Assembly (NCBI RefSeq): GCF_900143005.1
Contig: NZ_FRCS01000006.1
Coordinates: forward strand, 62,001-126,000
Direction of reading: 5' to 3'
Length of the DNA: 64,000 nt
Source: Cryptosporangium aurantiacum
GTDB lineage: Bacteria; Actinomycetota; Actinomycetes; Mycobacteriales; Cryptosporangiaceae
This document shows, piece after piece, positions 1 to 8,114 of the stretch (within the stretch, counting starts at the first letter, position 1; every line of letters begins with the position of its first letter). A program made the position numbers and the translations under genes. The notes below the pieces were generated by a model. The model was not told the DNA's origin, ran no database searches, and was given only the letters and a program-made list of their open reading frames with translations.

Positions 1-1266
1 CATCGCGAAGTGGCCGCCGCCGTACGCCTTGCGGAGGACCACGCCGATCTTCGGCACGGTCGCTTCGGCGATCGCGGAGACCACCGCCTCGTAGCCGTGC
101 AGGATGCCGCCGCGTTCGGCTTGGGTGCCGATCATCAGACCGGGGACGTCCTGCAGGAACACCAGCGGCAGTCCGAACGTGTCGCAGAGCTCCACGAACG
201 CGCGTTCCTTCGCCAGCGCGGCCGGGTCGAGCGCACCGGCCCGCGCGATCGGCTGGTTGCCGATCAGCCCGACCGGCCGACCCTCGATCCGGGCGAGCGC
301 GCACAGCAGGCTGGGGCCCCAGCCGTCGCCCCAGGGCAGGATGCTGGCCTCGTCCGCGAGGCACGCGAAGACGTCGCGCATGTCGTAACCGGACCGCGCG
401 CCGAGCGGCACGATCGTCTCCAGCTCACCGGGGTCCCGCGCGGGCGGCAGCGGCGGCGCGAGCGGAGGGCGCTGGGTCGAATTCTGCGGTAGGTAGGACA
501 GGAACGCGGCGATCGCGTCCAGCGCGTCGGCCTCGGTCTCGACGACGAGGTGCACGTTCCCGGCCTCGGTCGCCGCCGCGGGGCCGCCGAGTTCGGTGTC
601 GGTGACCTTCTCGCCGATCGCCGGTTCGACCACGGACGGCCCGGACAGCGCGATCGATCCGCTGCGGACCATCACGACGAAGTGCGCGGTGGAGGCGTGC
701 AGCGCGGAGTCCCCGTAGGACGGACCGAGCACCGCGGCGGCCCGCGGGATGCGCGGTGCGCCGGGCGGCGGCTTGAGGAACGTCGTGAAGTCCAGCGGCA
801 GGCTGGAGAAGCGCCAGCCCGAGACGTCCGGCATCCGGCCACCGTCGGCGTCACAGAGCAGCACGAGGGGGAAACCGTGCCGCTGGGCGTGCTCGATCAG
901 CCGTCCCTGCTTGCGCATGCTGATCGGTGCGGTGGTGCCGGCGACGACGCTGGAGTCGATGCCGATCACGCCGATCCGCCTGCCGTCGAGCAGCCCGAAC
1001 CCGGTGACGACGGCGTCACCGGGGATCGGCTTGTCGCGGCGCAGCTCAGGCAGTGCGAGGGCGCCGATCTCGAACCAGGTTCCGGGGTCGACGAGCAGGT
1101 CGATGCGCTCCCGGACGGGCAGGCGGCCGGATTCGCGGTGCCTTTTGAGTCCTTCCGGCCCGCCGCTGGCGAGCGCGGCTTCGCGCTTGTCGCGCAGCAC
1201 GGCGAGCCGGTCAGCCATCGTGACTTCGTCCGCGTTCCCGTTCGCGTTGATGGTCTTGGTCGTCAC
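1..1266 (-). CDS. Acyl-CoA carboxylase carboxyltransferase (beta) subunit, 3' end cut by window edge
   Basis: Reads as a crotonase-fold biotin-dependent carboxyltransferase, which moves CO2 from carboxybiotin to an acyl-CoA such as acetyl- or propionyl-CoA. The 422 visible codons run off the left edge, so the C-terminal end is missing. Family segments are readable: an N-terminal stretch beginning MADRLAVLRDKREAA, the oxyanion-type segment GIDSSVVAGTTAPISMRKQGR region, and FLQDVPGLMIGTQAERGG followed by YGGGHFAM at the edge. GTG at 1266 is chosen because GGAGG lies 4 nt upstream; ATG at 1218 is a weaker alternative. It is divergent from the biotin carboxylase gene at 1362, and the two subunits probably form one complex. 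The substrate cannot be told from sequence. Confidence 0.9.
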   Translation of the reverse strand, partial: MTTKTINANGNADEVTMADRLAVLRDKREAALASGGPEGLKRHRESGRLPVRERIDLLVDPGTWFEIGALALPELRRDKPIPGDAVVTGFGLLDGRRIGVIGIDSSVVAGTTAPISMRKQGRLIEHAQRHGFPLVLLCDADGGRMPDVSGWRFSSLPLDFTTFLKPPPGAPRIPRAAAVLGPSYGDSALHASTAHFVVMVRSGSIALSGPSVVEPAIGEKVTDTELGGPAAATEAGNVHLVVETEADALDAIAAFLSYLPQNSTQRPPLAPPLPPARDPGELETIVPLGARSGYDMRDVFACLADEASILPWGDGWGPSLLCALARIEGRPVGLIGNQPIARAGALDPAALAKERAFVELCDTFGLPLVFLQDVPGLMIGTQAERGGILHGYEAVVSAIAEATVPKIGVVLRKAYGGGHFAM

Positions 1267-1298
1267 CGGACCTCCGCTCTCCGTCCAGCGCCGCTAGA

Positions 1299-1320
1299 CT
1301 ACCAGACGTCCGGTTGGTAG
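1299..1320. promoter_or_regulatory. Palindromic operator between divergent acyl-CoA carboxylase genes
   Basis: Inverted repeat with arms CTACCA(G) and (T)TGGTAG spaced symmetrically across 22 bp, placed between two divergent starts (1266 minus, 1362 plus). The right half CCGGTTGGTAG recurs in closely similar form at 6947 and 9535. A TetR-type repressor site is my inference; no cognate regulator is visible next to it. Confidence 0.5.
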
Positions 1321-1361
1321 ATAGTTTCTCGAACGCCTGCCCGCTGAGCCGAGGAGCCCCG

Positions 1362-3149
1362 ATGCCGGGAACGACCGTCCTGGTGGCGAACCGCGGCGAG
1401 ATCGCGGTGCGCGTCATCCGCGCCTGCCACGAGCTCGGCCTGCGTGCGGCCGCCGTCTACAGCGACGCCGACGCCGACGCTTTGCACGTGCGGCTGGCCG
1501 ACGAGTCTCACCGGATCGGCCCGGCTCCGGCCCGCGCGTCCTATCTCGACCGGGACGCCGTGCTGCGTGCCGCGTCGGCGTCCGGCGCTGACCTCGTCCA
1601 CCCGGGGTACGGGCTGCTCAGCGAGGACGCCGAGTTCGCGCGGGCGGTGACCGCGGCCGGGCTGGCGTTCGTCGGCCCTCCGGCGGAGGTCATCGCCGGG
1701 ATGGGCGACAAGGTCGCCGCCCGCGCGGTCGCGGAGAAGTGCGGCATCCCGGTGCCGCCGGGCACCGGTGCGCTGACTCCGGAGCAGGCGCTCGGCGAGG
1801 CCGCGCGGATCGGCTTCCCGCTCGTCGTCAAGGCCTCGTTCGGCGGTGGCGGGCGCGGCCTGCGGGTCGTGACGTCGGCCTCCGGCCTGGCCGGCGCGAT
1901 GGCCGCGGCCGGGCGCGAGGCCGGTGCCGCGTTCGGGCGGTCCGACGTCCACCTCGAGCGGTACCTCCAGCCGGCGCGGCACGTCGAGGTGCAGGTGTTC
2001 GGCGACGCCTACGGCGCCGTCGTCCACCTCGCCGACCGGGACTGTTCGGTGCAGCGGCGGCACCAGAAGCTGATCGAGGAGGCCCCGGCGTTCGGGCTGT
2101 CGGCGTCGCTGCGTGCGGCGGTGCGCGAGGCTGCGGTGGCGCTCGCCCGGGAGGTCGGTTACGTCGGCGCCGGGACCGTCGAGTTTCTCGTCGTGCCGGG
2201 GACGGACGAGTTCTTCTTCCTGGAGATGAACACCCGGCTGCAGGTGGAGCACGGGGTGACTGAGCTGGTCACCGGCGTCGACCTCGTCGCCGCGCAGCTG
2301 CGGGTCGCGCGGGGTGAGCCGTTGCCGTTCACCCAGGACGAGATCGTGGTGCGGGGGCACGCGATCCAGGCGCGGATCGCCGCCGAGGACCCGTGGGCGG
2401 ACTTCCGGCCCGCGCCCGGAACCCTGACGGCGCTGTCCGTGCCGCTCGGGCCGGGTATTCGCAACGACTTCGGCGTCGAGGCCGGGGACAGCGTGCCGGC
2501 GGCGTACGACTCGCTGTTCGGCAAGGTGCTGGCGCTGGGTGCGGACCGGGAGGCGGCGCGGCGTCGGCTCGGGGTGGCGCTCGACGCGTTGCGGGTCGAC
2601 GGGGTGCCGACGACCGCACCGTACCTCCGGTCGATTCTCGACTCCGAGTCGTTCACCGCGGGGACGCACGACACGAGTTCGGTGGCCCGGGAGTGGGCAC
2701 CATCGGCGCTCGGCCTTCAGGTGGCCGCGCCACCGTCCGGGGTGGCGCCACCGTCCGGGGTGGCACCACCGTCCGGGCCGGCAACGCCGTCCGGGCCGGC
2801 GCCGTCCGGCGGGGTGGCTGCTCGGCGCGTCCGGATCGCCACCGACCGGGGGCCGGTCGAGATCGCGATCTACGGTTCCGCGCCTCGCGCGTCTCGGACC
2901 ACCGCCACCGCCGCCGGCACCGCGGGAAGCGCGGTGGGTGGCCCGCCGACGGCGCCGATGGACGCCACCGTCGTCGCGATCCACGTCGAGCCGGGTCAGC
3001 AGGTGGCCGCGGGCGACGTCGTCGCCGTGCTCGAAGCGATGAAGATGGAAATGCCGATCCGCACCGAGGCCGCAGGCACCGTCGCCGAGATCCTCGTCGC
3101 CCCCGGCACCGCCGTCCCGGCCGGCACCGCCCTACTCGCCCTCAGCTGA
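1362..3149 (+). CDS. Acyl-CoA carboxylase alpha subunit (biotin carboxylase + BCCP)
   Basis: A 595-residue fusion of biotin carboxylase and biotin carboxyl carrier protein, which carboxylates its own biotin with ATP and bicarbonate. It starts VLVANRGEIAVRVIRACHEL, the standard N-terminus of the family. The ATP-grasp glycine loop KASFGGGGRGLR, the active-site segment FFFLEMNTRLQVEH and the C-terminal biotinylation motif EAMKMEM (lysine near residue 560) are all present. Between the carboxylase and the carrier domain lies a low-complexity Ala/Pro/Ser/Gly linker encoded by an 18-bp tandem repeat. ATG at 1362 has GAGGAG 6 nt upstream; an upstream in-frame ATG at 1314 falls inside the operator region and lacks a ribosome site. 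It pairs with the divergent carboxyltransferase gene. Confidence 0.94.
   Translation: MPGTTVLVANRGEIAVRVIRACHELGLRAAAVYSDADADALHVRLADESHRIGPAPARASYLDRDAVLRAASASGADLVHPGYGLLSEDAEFARAVTAAGLAFVGPPAEVIAGMGDKVAARAVAEKCGIPVPPGTGALTPEQALGEAARIGFPLVVKASFGGGGRGLRVVTSASGLAGAMAAAGREAGAAFGRSDVHLERYLQPARHVEVQVFGDAYGAVVHLADRDCSVQRRHQKLIEEAPAFGLSASLRAAVREAAVALAREVGYVGAGTVEFLVVPGTDEFFFLEMNTRLQVEHGVTELVTGVDLVAAQLRVARGEPLPFTQDEIVVRGHAIQARIAAEDPWADFRPAPGTLTALSVPLGPGIRNDFGVEAGDSVPAAYDSLFGKVLALGADREAARRRLGVALDALRVDGVPTTAPYLRSILDSESFTAGTHDTSSVAREWAPSALGLQVAAPPSGVAPPSGVAPPSGPATPSGPAPSGGVAARRVRIATDRGPVEIAIYGSAPRASRTTATAAGTAGSAVGGPPTAPMDATVVAIHVEPGQQVAAGDVVAVLEAMKMEMPIRTEAAGTVAEILVAPGTAVPAGTALLALS
2727..2813 (+). repeat. 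18-bp tandem repeat encoding the linker before the biotin carrier domain
   Basis: Four successive 18-bp units built on GCGCCACCGTCCGGGGTG (2727, 2745, 2763, 2781), then a partial unit. Each encodes the hexapeptide APPSGV or a variant. The first two units are identical, so the copy number probably changes by slippage. The product is the flexible hinge on which the biotin domain swings. Confidence 0.8.
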
Positions 3150-3161
3150 GGTGCGAGGAAC

Positions 3162-3199
3162 GCGGATTAGTCCTGCTATGACGACACCGATCCGCTTTT
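3162..3199 (+). terminator. Possible terminator downstream of the carboxylase alpha gene
   Basis: GCGGAT at 3162 and its complement ATCCGC at 3190 are followed directly by TTTT, between two convergent genes (stops at 3149 and 3202). The stem is only 6 bp and the loop is long (22 nt), so this is a weak call. Confidence 0.35.
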
Positions 3200-3201
3200 C
3201 A

Positions 3202-3984
3202 TCAGAGCGCGACGATCGGGGTGTCCGGGCCACCGCCGTCGACCGTGATGCGCTGGCCGGTCACGTACCCGGCGGCGGACGAGGCCAGAAACGCCACGAC
3301 GCCCGCCACGTCCTCCGGCCGGGCCACCCGGCCGAACGGATAGCGCCCGTCCAGCTCCGCGATCGTCGCACCACCCGACGCCGCCACCAGCCGTTCCCCC
3401 ATGTCGGTCGCGACCAGCCCCGGCGCGACGACGTTGACGCGCACGCCGTGCGCACGCTCCTCGAACGCCAGGGTCCGCGCCGCGGCCTCCATCGCCGCCT
3501 TCGCCATCGTGTACGCCGCTCCCCCGCGCGGCGTCGACTGCACGATCGAGCTGGACACCACGATGACGTCGCCGCGCCCGGCGGCCCGCAGCCCGGGCAG
3601 CGCCGCCCGGATCAACGCGAGCGGCCCGAGCGTGTGGACCCGGAGCAGCCGCAGATACTCCTCGTCGCCGGTGTCGGCGATCGACGTCCCGCGGCTCGCC
3701 GTGCCCGCGTTGCTGACCAGCAGGTCGACCGGCCCGTAGTCGGCCCGGACCTGCTCGACCAGCCCCGCGGCCGCGGCCGGGTCGTCGATCGACGCCCGGT
3801 AGGCCCGCGCGGTCCCGCCCGCCTCCGTGACGAGCCCGACGACCTCCTCGGCCGCCGCAGCGTCCCGCCGGTAGTTGACGGCGACCACCGCCCCGCCGGC
3901 CGCCAGCCGCAGCGCCACCGCCCGGCCGACGCCACGCGAGCCGCCGGTCACGAGCGCGATCCGACCGGCGAGATCACCCGTCAC
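3202..3984 (-). CDS. SDR family oxidoreductase (FabG-like)
   Basis: A 260-residue short-chain dehydrogenase/reductase expected to use NAD(P)(H) on a hydroxyl/ketone. The Rossmann glycine motif TGGSRGVGRA is near residue 12, then VSNAG, a catalytic serine in VVSSS and the YTMAK catalytic pair. The C-terminus ITVDGGGPDTP is typical of the family. GTG at 3984 overlaps the stop of the upstream SDR (GTGA), so the two are translationally coupled. It is the last gene of a minus-strand run from the SnoaL-like gene at 6812. The ligase-plus-two-dehydrogenase context suggests oxidation of an alcohol or beta-hydroxyacyl intermediate; the substrate is unknown. Confidence 0.88.
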   Translation of the reverse strand: MTGDLAGRIALVTGGSRGVGRAVALRLAAGGAVVAVNYRRDAAAAEEVVGLVTEAGGTARAYRASIDDPAAAAGLVEQVRADYGPVDLLVSNAGTASRGTSIADTGDEEYLRLLRVHTLGPLALIRAALPGLRAAGRGDVIVVSSSIVQSTPRGGAAYTMAKAAMEAAARTLAFEERAHGVRVNVVAPGLVATDMGERLVAASGGATIAELDGRYPFGRVARPEDVAGVVAFLASSAAGYVTGQRITVDGGGPDTPIVAL

Positions 3985-4814
3985 TTGACCGCGGCTCCGG
4001 CGTCGACGGGCAGCGTCGCCCCGGTGATGTAGCGCGCCTCGTCGCTGGCCAGGAACAGCACCGCGTTGGCGATGTCGACCGAATCGATCCACGGGACCTC
4101 CAGCGCGTTGAGCGACATGAAGCCCGGCATCGCCTTCTCCTGGGTCGGCTCCGGGTCGTCGGGCGCGAACATCCCCCAGGTGCCGGGGTTCTGGATCATG
4201 TGCGTGTCGACGTTCGTGGGGTGCACGGTGTTGACGCGGATCCGGTGCGGCGCGAGTTCGTTGGCCATCGTGCGCATCAGCCCGACGATCCCGTGCTTCG
4301 CCGCGACGTAGTGCGCGACCTGCATGATCCCCTTCAGACCGCCGATCGAGCTGGTGAAGACCATCGACCCGCCACCTCGGCGCATCAGGTGCGGCACGGC
4401 TGCCTTGGCGGTGTGCCACACCCCGGTGAGGTTGACGTCGAGCATGTCCTTCCACATCTCGTCGGTCAGTTCCCAGGAGAGCCCGTAGCTGGCGATACCG
4501 GCGTTGGCGACCACGATGTCCAGGCCACCGAGCTGGGCGGCTCCCGCGTCGAGCGCGGCCTGCAGCGCCGCCGGGTCGCGGACGTCGGCCTTCCTGGCGA
4601 CGATCCGGCGATCCAGCTTCTCGACAATGGCGACGGTCTCGGCCAGGTCTTCCTCGGTGGCGAGCGGATACTTGTCCACCGTGGCGATCGGCGCGCAGGA
4701 GTCGACCGCGATGATGTCGGCGCCCTCCTCCGCGAGCCGCACCGCGTGCGCCCGGCCCTGGCCGCGCGCCGCACCGGTGATGAACGCGACCTTTCCGGAA
4801 ACCCGTCCCGTCAT
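3981..4814 (-). CDS. Mycofactocin-coupled SDR family oxidoreductase
   Basis: A 277-residue SDR carrying the signature of the mycofactocin-associated subfamily: GAARGQGRAHAVRLAEEGAD followed by IIAVD, and an insertion of about 20 residues after the second strand (DSCAPIATVDKYPLATEEDL). Catalytic residues are present: VANAG, TSSIGG and YVAAK. Enzymes of this type hold NAD non-exchangeably and pass electrons to the peptide-derived cofactor mycofactocin; they are usually alcohol or terpene-alcohol (carveol-type) dehydrogenases. That is family knowledge, and no mycofactocin biosynthesis genes lie in this window. It sits 11 nt after the acyl-CoA ligase stop and overlaps the next SDR by GTGA. A purine-rich GGAGG-like site precedes ATG at 4814. 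Confidence 0.88.
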   Translation of the reverse strand: MTGRVSGKVAFITGAARGQGRAHAVRLAEEGADIIAVDSCAPIATVDKYPLATEEDLAETVAIVEKLDRRIVARKADVRDPAALQAALDAGAAQLGGLDIVVANAGIASYGLSWELTDEMWKDMLDVNLTGVWHTAKAAVPHLMRRGGGSMVFTSSIGGLKGIMQVAHYVAAKHGIVGLMRTMANELAPHRIRVNTVHPTNVDTHMIQNPGTWGMFAPDDPEPTQEKAMPGFMSLNALEVPWIDSVDIANAVLFLASDEARYITGATLPVDAGAAVK

Positions 4815-4825
4815 GCTCGCCTCCT

Positions 4826-6385
4826 TCAGATGGAGCGCTCGCGGTCGGCCCAGTACCGGGCACGGAGCTCACGCTTGAGGATCTTTCCGGTGGGTGCCTT
4901 GGGCAGAGCGTCGACGAACTCGACCGAGCGCGGCTTCTGGTACGACGCGAGGTGCAGCTTCGCCGTCTCGACGATGTCGGCCTCGGTCGCGCTGGTCTCC
5001 GGCTTGAGCACGACGAACGCCTTCACGGCCTCGCCCCACTCGTCGTCCGGGACGCCGATCACCGCGCACTCCAGCACCGAGGGGTGGCGGTTGACGGCTT
5101 CCTCGACCTGGATCGAGTAGATGTTCTCGCCGCCGGAGATGATCATGTCCTTGGCGCGGTCGACGATGTAGACGTAGGACTCGGAGTCCCAGGTCGCGAT
5201 GTCGCCGGTCCACATCCAGCCGTCGCGGATCGTCGCCGCGGTGAGGTCGGGCCGGTTGTAGTAGCCGAGCATGTTCGCCTCGGAGCGGACAACGATCTGC
5301 CCCGCGGTGGCTCCGTCCCTCGGCACCTCGTTGCCGGCCGGATCCACGATCCGGACCGTGGTGACAAAACCCTCGCGCCCGCACGACATCAGCCGCTCGG
5401 GGTGGATCCCGCGGATCGCGTCGCGGTGGTCCTCCTGGGACAGGAAGCACATCGTGGTGCCCTCGGTCTGCCCGTATCCCTGGATCAGCGTGCACGGGAA
5501 GTTCTCCAGCGCGGCCTTCACCACCGAGGACGGCATCGGGCCGCCGCCGTACTGGATGTTGCGCAGCGACGAAATGTCGTAGGACGAGAAGCCGGGCACC
5601 GCCATCATCCAGTTCAGCATCGTGGTGATGCCGAGGAAGGCCGAGACCTTCTCCTCCTGAATCAGCTCCAGCGCCGTCCGCGCCTCGAAGTTCATCAACA
5701 CCAGCGGGCAGCCGTGGCGCATGTAGTTCATCGAGAGCACGACCGGGATGTGGTACATCTGCCCGGTCAGCATGTAGACGTCGGTCGCGACGATCCGCTC
5801 GGCGACGGTCTGGTTGAGCATCCCGTACGACACGCTGGTGTGGCTGTGCAGCGCGCCCTTGGACTCGCCGGTCGTGCCGCCGGTGTAGAGGATGAAGAAC
5901 GGATCCGCATCTCCGGTCGATGCCGACCGCGCCGGCTCGTCGTCGGAGGATCGGGCCTGCAGCTCCGCGTAGCTCCCGTCGCTCGCGTCGCCGAACTGCA
6001 GCCAGTGCGGAACGTCGACGATCGCCTGTAACTGTTTCGCGGCGTCCAGCCACTCGTCGGAGACGATCACCGCCTTCGGGGCCCCGTCGGCGACGATCTT
6101 GGCGAGTTCGGGCACGTTCAGGCGCCAGTTCAGCGGTTGTGCGACCAGCCCCGCGCGCCCGGCGGCGTAGTAGATCTCCTGGTACTCGATCGAGTTCTTG
6201 GCCAGGACCGCGACCCGGTCCCCCTTGGCCAGCCCGAGGCCGTCGACCAGGCCGTTGGCGAGCCGGCGGACCCGCTCGTCCAGCGTCCGCCAGTCCAGCC
6301 GCCGCCCGCTCGGGGCGTCGACGATCGCGTCACGGGTGGGCGTCAGCGCGGCCCACTTCTCCGGGATCCGTCCGATGTTGACCAT
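4826..6385 (-). CDS. AMP-forming acyl-CoA ligase (class I adenylate-forming)
   Basis: A 519-residue ANL-superfamily enzyme that activates a carboxylic acid as acyl-AMP and then acyl-CoA. The phosphate-binding loop YTGGTTGESKGA is near residue 165, GYGQTEGT supplies the A5 motif, WTGDIA the hinge-side aspartate, and PTGKILKREL the catalytic lysine near the C-terminus. Length is normal. It lies between the SnoaL-like gene (16 nt upstream) and the mycofactocin-coupled SDR (11 nt downstream), so it is probably the activating step of the same pathway. Acid specificity cannot be read; the family includes medium- and long-chain fatty acid and aryl acid ligases. Confidence 0.92.
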   Translation of the reverse strand: MVNIGRIPEKWAALTPTRDAIVDAPSGRRLDWRTLDERVRRLANGLVDGLGLAKGDRVAVLAKNSIEYQEIYYAAGRAGLVAQPLNWRLNVPELAKIVADGAPKAVIVSDEWLDAAKQLQAIVDVPHWLQFGDASDGSYAELQARSSDDEPARSASTGDADPFFILYTGGTTGESKGALHSHTSVSYGMLNQTVAERIVATDVYMLTGQMYHIPVVLSMNYMRHGCPLVLMNFEARTALELIQEEKVSAFLGITTMLNWMMAVPGFSSYDISSLRNIQYGGGPMPSSVVKAALENFPCTLIQGYGQTEGTTMCFLSQEDHRDAIRGIHPERLMSCGREGFVTTVRIVDPAGNEVPRDGATAGQIVVRSEANMLGYYNRPDLTAATIRDGWMWTGDIATWDSESYVYIVDRAKDMIISGGENIYSIQVEEAVNRHPSVLECAVIGVPDDEWGEAVKAFVVLKPETSATEADIVETAKLHLASYQKPRSVEFVDALPKAPTGKILKRELRARYWADRERSI

Positions 6386-6401
6386 GCGGCGTCCCGGGGG
6401 A

Positions 6402-6812
6402 TCAGTAGGGCAGGTCGAGGTAGATGTGCCGGGTGGCGATCAGCCACCCGCTCCCCTGCTTGACCAGGTCGTCGCGGTACCAGCCGCTGGAGATGACCTT
6501 CAGCGCGCCGTTCTCGATCGACAGCAGGGTGAGGTTCGACGTCACCGAGGCGGTGTCCGCCGTCTCCTTGACGATCACCAGGTTCGAGATGTTGTGCCGG
6601 CGCTGGTCGGTCTGCGCCGCGAGCGAGTCGGCGTGCAGCTTGTGGATGGCGGCCCGGCCTTCGAACGGGCCGACCACGTCGCCGTCGCGACCGATCTGCA
6701 GGGTCAGCGTCGCCGTCTCGGTGAACTGCTCGGCGAGGAGGTCGACGTCGTTCTCGTCGTAGCCCCAGGCGGCTCTGTTCAGGACGTTTTCGATTTCGGC
6801 ACGAGCGGTCAT
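6402..6812 (-). CDS. SnoaL-like / nuclear transport factor 2 fold protein
   Basis: A 136-residue protein of the NTF2-like alpha+beta barrel type: start TARAEIENVLNRAAWGYDEND, then the conserved beta-strand end IATRHIYLDLPY. Members include ketosteroid isomerase-like enzymes, polyketide cyclases and dioxygenase small subunits, so the activity is uncertain. ATG at 6812 is preceded by GGAGGGC at a good distance; longer in-frame starts would translate a GC-rich repeat and are unlikely. It is the first gene of the minus-strand operon continuing through the ligase and two SDRs, under the operator-like site at 6940. Confidence 0.8.
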   Translation of the reverse strand: MTARAEIENVLNRAAWGYDENDVDLLAEQFTETATLTLQIGRDGDVVGPFEGRAAIHKLHADSLAAQTDQRRHNISNLVIVKETADTASVTSNLTLLSIENGALKVISSGWYRDDLVKQGSGWLIATRHIYLDLPY

Positions 6813-6831
6813 GAGCGGCCCTCCGAAGTGA

Positions 6832-6882
6832 GCATCGCAGCGAGCGCTAGCGAGCAAGGAGCGGAGCGGAGGAGGGGCGCGG
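6832..6882. repeat. GAGCG/GCGGAGCGG-type intergenic repeat
   Basis: A run of short near-repeats (CGAGCGCTAGCGAG, then GGAGCGGAGCGGAGGAG) in the leader of the SnoaL-like gene. It looks like a small dispersed intergenic element rather than coding DNA. I see no other copy in the window, so this rests on internal repetitiveness only. Confidence 0.3.
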
Positions 6883-6939
6883 GACACACAGTCATGACGG
6901 CCTCCTCGGGCGAGGGTGGAGGTGAGGTGTCGACGTTGA

Positions 6940-6957
6940 CTAACGGCCGTTTGGTAG
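6940..6957. promoter_or_regulatory. Operator-like site upstream of the SnoaL-ligase-SDR operon
   Basis: Contains the perfect 10-bp palindrome AACGGCCGTT and the half-site CCGTTTGGTAG, which matches the right half of the operator at 1299-1320 and the site at 9535. It lies about 130 bp upstream of the SnoaL-like start and 40 bp after the preceding gene. Probably bound by the same unknown regulator; this is an inference from the shared half-site. Confidence 0.45.
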
Positions 6958-6995
6958 CGATGAGGCTAGCATTACGCCGGAACCCCAACAAGGAG

Positions 6996-8114
6996 TTACG
7001 CGAGCCGCTGCTTCAGCTCCGCCATGGCCCCGAACGACCACTTCGCCAGCGACGGATCGCCGAACGCGGTGATGTTCCACATCACGAGGTGACGCAGGCC
7101 GTTCGCGCGGTACTCGGCCAGTTCCTCGGCGACCTGCGCCGGCGTGCCGCAGAACGCGTAGTGCCGTACGACCTGGGGCGGGATCGCCGCGATGATCCGC
7201 AGCGACTCGGCGCGGTCGATCGTCGTCGGAATGAAATCGTGGAACCCGGAGCCGTGCGGGCCACCCTCGAGTGGCGGAGCCACTCCCAGGTCGCGGAAGA
7301 CCTGCGCGGGCAACAGGACGCAGAGGGCCCGCACGAGCGGGGCCTCGGTGAGCCGGCGCACGGTCTCGGCGTCCGGGCCCATCAGCACGTAGCCGAGCAT
7401 GCCGGGCGTGAGGCCGGCCGGGTCGCGCCCGGCGTCCTGTGCCGCCTGGTTGATGACGGTCAGCGACTTGCCGTACTCCGGCGCGGTCATCTTCGTCGGC
7501 AGCCAGCCGTCGGCCTTGGTGCCGGTGAGCCGCAGCATCCGCGGTCCGTGGGCGGCCGTCCAGATCTCCGGCGGCCGGTCGCCGTAGGGCCGTAAGCCGA
7601 GCACCGCCTTCTCCAGCGTGTGGAACGTCCCCCGGTAGTCGACCGGGCCGTCGGAGTCCCAGAGCAGGCGCATCACGTCGATGCCCTCGGAGAGCCGCGC
7701 GACGGGCTTGTCGAACTCCATCCCGTACGGGGTGACGTTCAGCTTCTCGCCGCTCCCCAGGCCGAGGATCGCCCGGCCCTTGGTGACGTGGTCGAGCGTG
7801 AGCGCGCTGGCCGCGGCCATCGCCGGGTTGCGGCGGATGAGGTCGGTGACGACGACCCCGACCTTGATCCGCTCGGTCTGCGCACCGACGACGCCCATCA
7901 TGATCAGCGGGTCGAAGTACGTGTGCGGGTTGTCCTGCACGCGCGCCAGCGGCGTCAGGTCCGGCGTCCACATCGTGTCGGGGTGCCAGCCCATCAGGTG
8001 GTCGGGCCACCACACCGCGTCGAACCCGTCGGCCTCGGCGCGCCGCGCGAACCGGACGGCCGCGTCGGCGGGCGGCATGATCTGCCCGGGAACCCCGAGC
8101 TGGAGGCGTTCCAT
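6996..8114 (-). CDS. LLM-class (probably F420-dependent) oxidoreductase, phthiodiolone-ketoreductase-like
   Basis: A 372-residue luciferase-like TIM-barrel enzyme. ADGFDAVWWPDHLMGW, RIKVGVVVTDLIRRNPA, TKGRAILGLGSGE and PEIWTAAHGPRMLRLTG are close to the mycobacterial F420-dependent phthiodiolone ketoreductase group as I remember it, so ketone reduction with F420H2 is the best guess. ATG at 8114 overlaps the stop of the upstream FAD enzyme (TGATG); an in-frame ATG at 8126 is possible. It is the second gene of a two-gene unit starting at 9499. Cofactor choice (F420 or FMN) is inferred from similarity, not from a diagnostic residue. Confidence 0.85.
   Translation of the reverse strand: MERLQLGVPGQIMPPADAAVRFARRAEADGFDAVWWPDHLMGWHPDTMWTPDLTPLARVQDNPHTYFDPLIMMGVVGAQTERIKVGVVVTDLIRRNPAMAAASALTLDHVTKGRAILGLGSGEKLNVTPYGMEFDKPVARLSEGIDVMRLLWDSDGPVDYRGTFHTLEKAVLGLRPYGDRPPEIWTAAHGPRMLRLTGTKADGWLPTKMTAPEYGKSLTVINQAAQDAGRDPAGLTPGMLGYVLMGPDAETVRRLTEAPLVRALCVLLPAQVFRDLGVAPPLEGGPHGSGFHDFIPTTIDRAESLRIIAAIPPQVVRHYAFCGTPAQVAEELAEYRANGLRHLVMWNITAFGDPSLAKWSFGAMAELKQRLA

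Noticed and set aside
1314-1361. Longer start for the carboxylase alpha subunit
   Set aside because: The extra 16 codons overlap the operator region and have no ribosome site; GAGGAG precedes the ATG at 1362 and the family N-terminus begins right after it.
3202-4872. A single 556-residue minus-strand protein
   Set aside because: The first half is a shadow frame of the upstream SDR; only the part from GTG 3984 shows an SDR start, and it overlaps the real upstream stop by GTGA.
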